Source of the DNA: UBA1258 sp963643225
GTDB lineage: Bacteria; Bacillota; Clostridia; Lachnospirales; Lachnospiraceae
Reading direction: 5' to 3'
NCBI GenBank assembly: GCA_963643225.1
Contig: CAVIIX010000037.1
Location: 1 to 8,054, forward strand
DNA length: 8,054 nt
Shown here: piece by piece, positions 1 to 5,880 of the stretch
Numbering within the stretch: position 1 is the first letter of the stretch
Layout: every line of letters starts with the position of its first letter
Notes under the pieces: generated by a model
Databases searched by the model: none
Told to the model about the DNA's origin: nothing
Seen by the model: the letters and a program-made list of their open reading frames with translations, nothing else
Made by a program: the position numbers and the translations under genes

Positions 1-13
1 GGCACGTAGTGCC
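1..13. repeat. Small perfect hairpin at window edge
   Basis: GGCAC, a 3-base loop GTA, then GTGCC form a perfect 5-bp stem followed by GCTTTTA. It may be the end of a terminator or of a dispersed repeat, but the left context is cut off. A similar hairpin followed by CCTTTTA lies at 1705-1723. Confidence 0.35.
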
Positions 14-85
14 GCTTTTAGTAGAGCCGTATCGAAGCGAATTGCGAATATCATTGACAGAGCGCTAAGCTATTGGATAGGCTAG
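2..85 (+). other. Open frame entering from the left edge (possible gene 3' end)
   Basis: The frame starting at base 2 is open for 27 codons to a TAG at 83-85 and reads as an Ala/Arg-rich peptide ending RALSYWIG. It could be the last codons of a gene that begins outside the window. The opposite strand is also open from a possible ATG at 54 down to base 1, and the hairpin at 1-13 lies inside the frame. Chance openness or a non-coding repeat is therefore just as likely. No family is recognisable. Confidence 0.2.
54..83 (+). promoter_or_regulatory. Weak candidate promoter
   Basis: TTGACA at 54-59 is a perfect -35 match. The best -10 at a usable distance is TAGGCT at 78-83 (18-bp spacer), which matches only TA...T. 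A second option is TTGTTT (92-97), 17 bp, TATAAA (115-120), but that would start transcription inside the ribosome binding site at 124-130. Either could serve the short ORF at 137 or the transpeptidase gene. Confidence 0.25.
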
Positions 86-136
86 AACATCTTGTTTTGC
101 GTTTGAAATTTAATTATAAATTTAAGGAGGTAAATT

Positions 137-187
137 ATGATAAAACTACGAACTGTTAAGGATTATTTTCCCTGTGTGGCAGGATAG
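137..187 (+). CDS. 16-codon small ORF with strong RBS, possible leader peptide or gene remnant
   Basis: ATG at 137 is preceded by AAGGAGG (124-130) with a 6-base gap, the best Shine-Dalgarno in the first 1.8 kb of the window. The ORF encodes MIKLRTVKDYFPCVAG and stops at TAG 185-187, 73 bases before the transpeptidase ATG. It has one Cys and no signal peptide or recognisable family. A frame shifted by one base is open from 160 to 264, so this may be the start of a decayed or misassembled small gene rather than a functional 16-mer. A leader peptide for the downstream gene is another possibility. No function can be assigned. Confidence 0.3.
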   Translation: MIKLRTVKDYFPCVAG

Positions 188-260
188 TTTTCAGTGAAGT
201 GGACTCACCAAAAACTACTGTATTTTCCGAAAAGAACTCAAAGGAAATTATTATTCTTTT

Positions 261-1664
261 ATGAAGGATAGACTTAAAAAGCTTTCAATAGGAATACTTT
301 TAACAATTTTTTCATTTGTAATTTTGTTTTACCTGTTTGTTTCTTTGTATTATAAAGACGGGTTTACTTATGGTACATGGATTAACGGAGTTTATGCTGC
401 AGGGAGGTCTGTTGAAAGCATTAACGAGGAGCTTGTTAATAATTTTAATTACACAAAAATTGTAATTTCATCAGACCTTTATGACAGTGAAGAAATTTTA
501 TTAAGTGATATCGATTTTTCAATTGACTATAAAGACGGTCTTGAAAAATTATATAAATCTAAGGTGCCATTTTTATGGTTTTTAAACATTTTTTCCTTAA
601 GCGCTGAAAGCTATTTTGAACCAACAATTCATTTTGATGATGAAAAACTTGTTGATGCTGTAAATTCCCTTATATTAGTAAAAGAAACAGATTCTTTAAG
701 ACCTCAGACCGTAAAGCTTATTTGCGATAAGGAAAAGGGATATTATCTTAATAAAGACACAACGCCGGTGCTTAAAGAAAATTTGGTGCTTGAAAAATGT
801 AAGGAATCAATGTATTCGGATTTTAATGTTTACATTGAAAAGGATGAATTTAAAGAGCGTTCTTTATCTAAAGAAGCTTCAAAGCAGGAGGCTCTTTACT
901 TAGAAATTTTGCCTTTACTTAAAACTAAAATCACCCTTGATTTCGGCGCGGAAATTTATCCTGTAGACAGTGCGGTTTTATCAGGCTTTTATGATTTAAA
1001 TGATGAGCTTACTGATTTTATCAGGGATGATAACGGCAATATTAAATTAAACGAGGAAAGGGTTAAGGCATATATTACTGATTTGTGTAATGCCTACGAT
1101 ACATATAAAAAGCCAAGAGAATATGCGACATTTAACGGCGCTGTAAAGCATATAGCATTATCCGTATACGGCACTAAAATTGATACTGCAAAAGAAAAAG
1201 AATATCTGATAAATGCAATTAAAGAAGGCATTACGGAAAATCATATACCCTCGTATATACATGAAGGGTACGCAAGGGGGTTAAACGACATCGGAGATAC
1301 CTTTATAGAAGTGGATTTAACTAATCAGGTTTTATATTTTATTAAAGAAAACAATTTAGATAAAACCTTTGATATAGTTTCCGGTAATCCAAACAATCAG
1401 GATGCAACTATAGAGGTTATTGCGTATATTAACAGAAAACGGCAGAGAACATATTTAAGAGGAGAGGGCTATTGCTCCTATGTTGATTACTGGATGCCTT
1501 TTTATAAAGGGCTAGGACTTCATGATGCAAGCTGGCAAAAGTCCTTTGGGGGCACAAGGTATTTAACTAACGGCTCAAAGGGATGCATAAATATGCAAAA
1601 AGAGGATGCCCGGTATATATTTGAAAATATAGAAGAGGGAATTCCTGTAATTGTATATAAATGA
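261..1664 (+). CDS. Membrane-anchored L,D-transpeptidase (YkuD/ErfK family)
   Basis: This 467-aa protein is probably a peptidoglycan L,D-transpeptidase, making 3-3 cross-links or anchoring molecules to stem peptides outside the membrane. Residues 1-8 are basic and about 9-30 form one hydrophobic helix, giving an N-in/C-out anchor. A segment near residue 38 (GTWINGVYAAGRSVESINEEL) resembles the start of a PG_binding_4/VanW-like domain, and the middle of the protein is probably one or two such domains. The YkuD domain spans about 347-466. It contains SGN at 374-376, the conserved VDYWMPF, catalytic-site His421 (GLHDASW), FGG, and SKGCIN with nucleophile Cys442. The catalytic landmarks are intact and the length fits the two-part clostridial enzymes. 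The start is supported by AAAGGAA about 14 bases upstream, a rather long gap, and by an in-frame stop at 195-197 with no other normal start after it. The exact cell-wall substrate cannot be told. Confidence 0.9.
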   Translation: MKDRLKKLSIGILLTIFSFVILFYLFVSLYYKDGFTYGTWINGVYAAGRSVESINEELVNNFNYTKIVISSDLYDSEEILLSDIDFSIDYKDGLEKLYKSKVPFLWFLNIFSLSAESYFEPTIHFDDEKLVDAVNSLILVKETDSLRPQTVKLICDKEKGYYLNKDTTPVLKENLVLEKCKESMYSDFNVYIEKDEFKERSLSKEASKQEALYLEILPLLKTKITLDFGAEIYPVDSAVLSGFYDLNDELTDFIRDDNGNIKLNEERVKAYITDLCNAYDTYKKPREYATFNGAVKHIALSVYGTKIDTAKEKEYLINAIKEGITENHIPSYIHEGYARGLNDIGDTFIEVDLTNQVLYFIKENNLDKTFDIVSGNPNNQDATIEVIAYINRKRQRTYLRGEGYCSYVDYWMPFYKGLGLHDASWQKSFGGTRYLTNGSKGCINMQKEDARYIFENIEEGIPVIVYK

Positions 1665-1704
1665 CATTTAATGAAGAAAAATGCTTCCTGTAATCGATGC
1701 ACCA

Positions 1705-1723
1705 CGCATTTCATGCGCCTTTT
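1705..1723 (+). terminator. Weak hairpin after the transpeptidase gene
   Basis: CGCAT (1705-1709), loop TTC, ATGCG (1713-1717), then CCTTTTA. The stem is only 5 bp and the T-run only four, so termination would be weak. It lies 41 bases after the stop codon. A repeat-borne hairpin is an equally good explanation because of its likeness to bases 1-20. Confidence 0.3.
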
Positions 1724-1824
1724 ATCCGAAATTGCTTCGCTCCTTTAAATAAGTTGTATTTGCAATCTGCTTCGATTTTTCTTGAGCTTTTATAAATAAA
1801 TTTAAAAATTAGTGCTTTTTTGGT

Positions 1825-1853
1825 TTGACAATAAAATAACGAAAGCGTATGAT
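1825..1853 (+). promoter_or_regulatory. Near-consensus sigma-A promoter of serCA
   Basis: TTGACA (1825-1830) is a perfect -35. After exactly 17 bp comes TATGAT (1848-1853), a 5/6 match to the -10. Transcription would begin near 1860, giving a leader of only about 26 bases before the serC start. That is too short for a T-box or riboswitch, so regulation would have to act at the promoter. Confidence 0.8.
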
Positions 1854-1870
1854 TACTATTAAAAGTTTTT

Positions 1871-1888
1871 AAGGAGGATGAGAAAGTG
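1871..1888 (+). promoter_or_regulatory. serC ribosome binding site with GTG start
   Basis: AAGGAGG at 1871-1877 is followed by 8 bases and then GTG at 1886. The ATG at 1879-1881 is out of frame and too close to the SD. Starting at the GTG gives the expected SerC N-terminus, MSRVYNFSAGPA. Confidence 0.8.
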
Positions 1889-2968
1889 TCCAGAGTTTAC
1901 AATTTTTCAGCAGGTCCGGCCATGATGCCATTGCCTGTACTTGAAGAAATCCAGGCTGAACTTCTTGATTATAAGGGAAGCGGAATGAGCGTAATGGAGA
2001 TGTCACATCGATCTAAGGTCTTTTTGCAGATTGCAGATGAAGCTGAAGCAGACTTAAGAGATTTAATGAATATTCCTGACAATTACAAGGTATTATTTAT
2101 TCAGGGCGGCGCAACCTTACAGTTTTCAATGATTCCCATGAACCTTTGTAAGAACGGTGTATTTGATTATATTGTTACCGGCGCATGGTCTAAAAAAGCT
2201 GCTACAGAGGCAAAGAAATTCGGTAAGGTGAATATTATTGCTTCAAGTGATGATAAAAATTACAGCTATATTCCGGACTGTTCCAATCTTTTTATTGATG
2301 AGGATGCCGATTATGTATATATATGCGAGAACGAAACAATACATGGCACCACATTTCAGTCCCTACCCAACACAAAGGGTAAAATTTTAGTGGCAGACCA
2401 GTCTTCAATGTTTTTATCAAAGCCCTGTAACGTATCAGATTACGGCATGATTTACGGCGGCGTACAGAAAAACATTGGTCCTGCTGGTCTTTCAATTGTT
2501 ATTATAAGAGAAGACTTAATAAACGAGGATATTGATGCAAAGACTCCTGTATATTTAAGATATGATACTCATGCCGAGAACGGCTCCATGTACAATACTC
2601 CAAATTGCTGGGCAATTTACTGCTGCGGTAAGGTGTTTAAATATTTAAAGAGCATCGGCGGCCTTGAAAAGATGAACGAAATCAACAAGGAAAAGGCAGC
2701 TATTCTTTATGATTTCCTTGATAATTCAAAATATTTCCACGGCACTGTTGAAAAGGAGTTTCGTTCGCTTATGAATGTTCCCTTTGTAACAGGTGATGCT
2801 GAAAAGGATGCAGCTGTTGTTGCAGCTACAAAGGCAGCCGGCTTTGATAATCTTAAGGGACATAAGAGTGTAGGCGGTTTAAGAGCTTCCATTTACAACG
2901 CTATGCCTATTGAGGGTGTTAAGGCTTTGGTTGATTTCTTGAAAAAATACGAGGAGGAAAATGCATAA
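1886..2968 (+). CDS. serC: Phosphoserine aminotransferase
   Basis: SerC transfers the amino group of glutamate to 3-phosphohydroxypyruvate, giving O-phospho-L-serine. It is the second step of serine synthesis from glycolysis, and the family also acts in PLP (vitamin B6) synthesis in some bacteria. It is a cytosolic, PLP-dependent fold-type I enzyme. The 360 aa match the family length. Landmarks are the N-terminal YNFSAGPAMMP, the GMSVMEMSHRSK segment, a Gly-rich QGGATLQF, HGTTFQSLPN, and the PLP-binding lysine in GGVQKNIGPAG (Lys195). The C-terminus has GGLRASIYNA as expected. It starts with GTG under a good SD, is the first gene of the serCA operon, and its TAA overlaps the serA ATG by one base. 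Confidence 0.96.
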   Translation: MSRVYNFSAGPAMMPLPVLEEIQAELLDYKGSGMSVMEMSHRSKVFLQIADEAEADLRDLMNIPDNYKVLFIQGGATLQFSMIPMNLCKNGVFDYIVTGAWSKKAATEAKKFGKVNIIASSDDKNYSYIPDCSNLFIDEDADYVYICENETIHGTTFQSLPNTKGKILVADQSSMFLSKPCNVSDYGMIYGGVQKNIGPAGLSIVIIREDLINEDIDAKTPVYLRYDTHAENGSMYNTPNCWAIYCCGKVFKYLKSIGGLEKMNEINKEKAAILYDFLDNSKYFHGTVEKEFRSLMNVPFVTGDAEKDAAVVAATKAAGFDNLKGHKSVGGLRASIYNAMPIEGVKALVDFLKKYEEENA

Positions 2969-2970
2969 TG
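2952..2970 (+). promoter_or_regulatory. serC-serA junction with coupled start
   Basis: AGGAGG at 2952-2957 lies inside the last serC codons. The stop and start share a base as TAATG (2966-2970), typical of translational coupling, which would keep the two enzymes in step. The ATG at 2961 is in another frame and leads nowhere. Confidence 0.8.
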
Positions 2971-4131
2971 TTTAAGTATAATTGCTTAAATTCGATTTCA
3001 AATGTAGGCCTTTGCAATTTCTCCGATAATTATGCAAAGACAGAAGATATTAATGAAGCTGAAGGTATTCTTGTTCGTTCCGGCGATATGCATGAAATGG
3101 ACTTTTCAGAAAAGCTTCTCTGCGTAGCAAGAGCCGGTGCAGGTGTTAACAATATTCCTTTAGACAAGCTTGCAAGTAAAGGTGTTGTAGTATTTAACAC
3201 GCCCGGTGCCAACGCTAACGGCGTTAAGGAACTTGTATTTGCAGGTATGCTTTATGCCTCCCGTGATTTAATGGGCGGTATTCAGTGGTGTCTTGACAAT
3301 CAGGATGATGAAAATATTGCAAAGACTGCTGAAAAGCAAAAGAAAAATTATGCAGGCACCGAAATTTTTGGTAAAAAGCTTGGTGTTATCGGTCTTGGCG
3401 CTATCGGTGCTTTAGTTGCAAATGCTGCAATCCACATGGGCATGGAGGTATACGGATACGATCCTTATATTTCAATCAACGCAGCATGGAGCTTAAACAG
3501 ACAGGTTAAGCATGTAACAGACGTTAATGAAATTTACAGGGATTGTGATTTTATTACAATTCATGTACCGCTTCTTGATTCCACTAAGAAAATGATTAAT
3601 GCAGATGCCATCGCAATGATGAAGCCTACTGCAATCATCTTAAATTTTGCAAGAGATTTACTTGTAGATGAAGAAGCTGTTGTAGATGCCTTATCTGCAG
3701 GCAGGCTTAGAAAATACGTTTCAGACTTCCCTAACAACACTACAGTTGGTACAAAGGGCTGTATCGTAACTCCTCACCTTGGAGCTTCAACAGCAGAGTC
3801 TGAAGACAATTGTGCAAAGATGGCGGTTCTTGAAATGATGGATTACCTTGAAAACGGTAACATCAGAAATTCAGTTAACTATCCTGCAGTTGATATGGGC
3901 GTATGCGAATCTGCCGGAAGAGTTGCTATTTTCCATAAGAACGTTGCAAACATGATTACTCAGTTTACTGCAGTTTTAGGGGAAGAGAACATTAACATTG
4001 CAAATTTAAGCAACAAGTCTAAGGGCGAGGTTGCTTACACAATGCTCGATGTTGAAGAAACAGCTACAGAGAATATCGTTAAGAAGCTTGAAGCTATTGA
4101 CGGTGTATACAGAGTAAGAGTGGTAAAATAA
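2968..4131 (+). CDS. serA: D-3-phosphoglycerate dehydrogenase with C-terminal ACT domain
   Basis: SerA oxidises 3-phosphoglycerate to 3-phosphohydroxypyruvate with NAD+, the entry step of serine synthesis. At 387 aa it is the short form, with a substrate domain, a Rossmann domain and one C-terminal ACT domain but no extra ASB domain. The NAD-binding VIGLGAIG has its GxGxxG at 142-147, and Asp165 (YGYDPY) is the acidic residue favouring NAD. The active-site Arg is Arg229 (NFARDLLVDEE) and the active-site His is His270 (TPHLGAST). The ACT domain runs from about 317 to 387 and may give serine feedback control. Two small departures are visible: Asp follows the catalytic Arg where Gly is common, and the usual DVFxxEP is SDFPNNT, so the Glu of the Arg/Glu/His set is not in its usual place. 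The gene follows serC directly and ends just before a strong terminator. Confidence 0.95.
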   Translation: MFKYNCLNSISNVGLCNFSDNYAKTEDINEAEGILVRSGDMHEMDFSEKLLCVARAGAGVNNIPLDKLASKGVVVFNTPGANANGVKELVFAGMLYASRDLMGGIQWCLDNQDDENIAKTAEKQKKNYAGTEIFGKKLGVIGLGAIGALVANAAIHMGMEVYGYDPYISINAAWSLNRQVKHVTDVNEIYRDCDFITIHVPLLDSTKKMINADAIAMMKPTAIILNFARDLLVDEEAVVDALSAGRLRKYVSDFPNNTTVGTKGCIVTPHLGASTAESEDNCAKMAVLEMMDYLENGNIRNSVNYPAVDMGVCESAGRVAIFHKNVANMITQFTAVLGEENINIANLSNKSKGEVAYTMLDVEETATENIVKKLEAIDGVYRVRVVK

Positions 4132-4140
4132 AGATATAAA

Positions 4141-4173
4141 AAGACCTGCAGGAAGCTGCAGGTCTTATTTTTT
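4141..4173. terminator. Strong, probably bidirectional rho-independent terminator
   Basis: AAGACCTGCAG (4141-4151), loop GAAG, and CTGCAGGTCTT (4156-4166) make a perfect 11-bp stem followed by ATTTTTT. On the other strand the stem is followed by a run of Ts (A-run 4138-4142 on the plus strand). It can therefore end both the serCA transcript and the convergent small gene at 4231-4512. Confidence 0.93.
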
Positions 4174-4230
4174 AACAAAAAATCAGGACTCGTTAGAGAG
4201 TACTTGACTCTGAATATTTCTTTAACTGAT

Positions 4231-4512
4231 TTAAAAGCGTTCCGTCCACACAGGATCGCCATACTTATTCATGTCGCCAATGGTAGACTGAAATTTATTT
4301 TCAGTAATTACAGATGCATTGGAGGCTTCATCCATGTAAGTAATGAAAATATCCTCAATGCTTTCCTTTAATTCACTTGAAAGCTCTTCCATAACGGGCT
4401 TTAATTTTTCTAACTGGAAGGAAACCTGTACCTTCTGAGGATCTATTCCGTCTAAAACCTTATCTGCATATTCTGTTACTTTTTTGTATATATATTTTTC
4501 CTTATTTTCCAT
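4231..4512 (-). CDS. Unrecognised 93-aa acidic, helical protein
   Basis: I do not recognise this family. The ORF is well supported as a gene. A CCTCC complement at 4520-4524 gives a GGAGG Shine-Dalgarno 7 bases from the ATG, an extended -10 lies upstream, and a bidirectional terminator lies downstream. The protein is hydrophilic, with many Glu and Lys residues and no signal peptide, membrane segment or cysteine. Residues 1-60 look mainly helical (MENKEKYIYKKVTEYADK, then EKLKPVMEELSSELKESIED). The end is a Gly/Pro-containing aromatic tail, YGDPVWTERF. It is divergent from the DUF1015 gene across a 108-bp region and could be a small regulator or partner protein, but nothing seen proves that. 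Confidence 0.75.
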   Translation of the reverse strand: MENKEKYIYKKVTEYADKVLDGIDPQKVQVSFQLEKLKPVMEELSSELKESIEDIFITYMDEASNASVITENKFQSTIGDMNKYGDPVWTERF

Positions 4513-4546
4513 AAAAGTACCTCCGCATCGCTTAAAAGTCTATATT

Positions 4547-4555
4547 ATTTTATCA
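4547..4555 (-). promoter_or_regulatory. Extended -10 promoter for the 93-aa gene
   Basis: Read on the minus strand this is TGATAAAAT, that is TG-N-TAAAAT with a 5/6 match to the -10. No good -35 lies 17 bp further back, as is usual for extended -10 promoters. The transcript would start near 4540 with a leader of about 28 bases. Confidence 0.45.
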
Positions 4556-4564
4556 CTATTAACA

Positions 4565-4593
4565 TTGTTTTGGCGATAAATTTTTGATAAACT
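4565..4593 (+). promoter_or_regulatory. Candidate promoter for the DUF1015 operon
   Basis: TTGTTT (4565-4570), 17 bp, TAAACT (4588-4593), with TG at 4585-4586 giving an extended -10. The -35 is a partial match and the -10 matches 4/6. It overlaps the inverted repeat at 4583-4605, so a bound protein could block it. Confidence 0.5.
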
Positions 4594-4605
4594 GTTTTTA
4601 TCAAA
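4583..4605. promoter_or_regulatory. 9-bp perfect inverted repeat, candidate operator
   Basis: TTTGATAAA (4583-4591) and TTTATCAAA (4597-4605) are perfect inverted copies separated by CTGTT. The repeat covers the -10 and start region of the DUF1015 promoter. Further GATAAA/TTTATC half-sites lie at 4575-4580 and 4549-4554. The layout suits a dimeric repressor, but AT-rich chance symmetry is possible. Confidence 0.45.
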
Positions 4606-4620
4606 TATTCGGAGGAAATT

Positions 4621-5853
4621 ATGGCTATAGTAAGACCCTTCATGGCAGTAAGACCTATGTCTTCAATGGAAGACAAAATCGCCGCTTTACCCTATGACGT
4701 TTACAACAGAAAAGAAGCTAAAGAAGCAGTAAAGGATAACCCTTATTCTTTTTTAAATATTGACAGAGCAGAGACCCAGTTTGACGATTCTGTTGATACC
4801 TATGATGAAAAGGTTTATTTAAAGGCTAAAGCCTTATATGAAGAATTTAAGGAAAAGGGTTACTACGTCAAGGATTCAAAGCCCTGCTTTTATCTTTATG
4901 AAGAGACTATGGATGGACGTGCCCAGACAGGACTTGTGTGCACTGCATCCGTCAGGGAATATGAAACAGGCATTATTAAAAAGCATGAAAATACAAGAGC
5001 CGACAAGGAGCTTGACCGAATTAAGCATGTTGATACGCTAAATGCCCAGACAGGTCCTATATTTTTAGCATACAGAGATAAAGAAGAGCTTTCTTTATTC
5101 TTTAAAAGCTTTAAGAAAAATACGCCCTTCTGTGATTTTACATCTGAGGATAATATTCGCAACAGAGCCTGGATTATAGATAAAGAAGCAGATATTGATT
5201 TTATTGTTAAAAATTTTAAGGACATTCCAAATCTTTACATTGCTGACGGCCATCACAGATGTGCCTCTGCCTGCAGGGTTTCAGCTAACAGAAGAGGGAA
5301 CGGGGACGGGTACTCTAAGGAATACGATTATTTCTTATCGGTTATTTTCCCGGATTCAGAGCTGTATATAATGGATTATAACCGTGTGGTTAAGGATTTA
5401 AACGGCTTGAGTATTGATGAATTTTTATATAAGGTTTCTCTTGATTTTAACCTTAAGGAAATTCCTGTTTCTGATGCTAAGCCTTCAAAAAAAGGCGATG
5501 TATACATGTTTATAGGCGATAAGGAATATGTTATTTCCTTTAAGGGTAACATCGATTTTAACAATCCTGTTGAAAGTCTTGACGTGTCTGTATTGCAGAA
5601 ATATTTATTAGATCCTGTTTTAAACATTAAGGATCCTAAAACTGACCCAAGAATTGATTTTGTGGGTGGTATAAGAGGAGTTAAAGAATTAAGAAGGAGA
5701 CTTTTGACAGACGGTAAGGTTTCCTTTGCGATGTATCCAACACAAATGTCAGAGCTTTTCTCTGTTGCTGATGCAGGACTTTTAATGCCGCCTAAATCCA
5801 CCTGGTTTGAGCCTAAATTAAGAAGCGGTTTGTTTATACATGAATTAAATTAA
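4621..5853 (+). CDS. DUF1015 family protein, possible serine-kinase-like (SerK/ParB-type motif)
   Basis: This 410-aa cytosolic protein matches DUF1015. It starts MAIVRPFMAVRP, followed by the family-typical AALPYDVYNRKEAKE and NPYSFLNI segments. The central ADGHHR at residues 208-213 (Asp209, His211, His212, Arg213) is the family's hallmark. DUF1015 has no function I can vouch for. However, a DGHHR motif, followed later by a stretch like LYIMDYNRVVKDL, is also what I recall in the archaeal free L-serine kinase SerK and related ParB/Srx-fold proteins. With serCA next door, an activity on serine or phosphoserine is a reasonable guess and not a demonstrated one. GGAGG (4611-4615) sits 5 bases before the ATG. 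The gene leads an operon with the GlgB-like gene 27 bp downstream, with no terminator between. It has no membrane segments. Confidence 0.85.
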   Translation: MAIVRPFMAVRPMSSMEDKIAALPYDVYNRKEAKEAVKDNPYSFLNIDRAETQFDDSVDTYDEKVYLKAKALYEEFKEKGYYVKDSKPCFYLYEETMDGRAQTGLVCTASVREYETGIIKKHENTRADKELDRIKHVDTLNAQTGPIFLAYRDKEELSLFFKSFKKNTPFCDFTSEDNIRNRAWIIDKEADIDFIVKNFKDIPNLYIADGHHRCASACRVSANRRGNGDGYSKEYDYFLSVIFPDSELYIMDYNRVVKDLNGLSIDEFLYKVSLDFNLKEIPVSDAKPSKKGDVYMFIGDKEYVISFKGNIDFNNPVESLDVSVLQKYLLDPVLNIKDPKTDPRIDFVGGIRGVKELRRRLLTDGKVSFAMYPTQMSELFSVADAGLLMPPKSTWFEPKLRSGLFIHELN

Positions 5854-5880
5854 AACAGTTTTTTCTAATGGGGAAGACAA

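Noticed and set aside
1520..1714. Minus-strand open frame over the end of the transpeptidase gene
   Set aside because: It lies mostly antisense to the conserved YkuD catalytic region and has no supporting features. Its start falls within the hairpin at 1705-1717.
1665..1885. T-box or riboswitch upstream of serC
   Set aside because: The near-consensus promoter at 1825-1853 leaves only about 26 bases of leader, and no T-box or other riboswitch core sequence is visible upstream.
4197..4211. AGAGT/ACTCT hairpin as a terminator for the 93-aa gene
   Set aside because: The stem is only 5 bp with no T-run directly after it. The bidirectional terminator at 4141-4173 explains termination better.
4896..5801. 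Long antisense open frames inside the DUF1015 gene (4896-5225 and 5376-5801)
   Set aside because: They mirror the codon pattern of a clear gene on the other strand, are Ser/Leu-rich and have no credible family.
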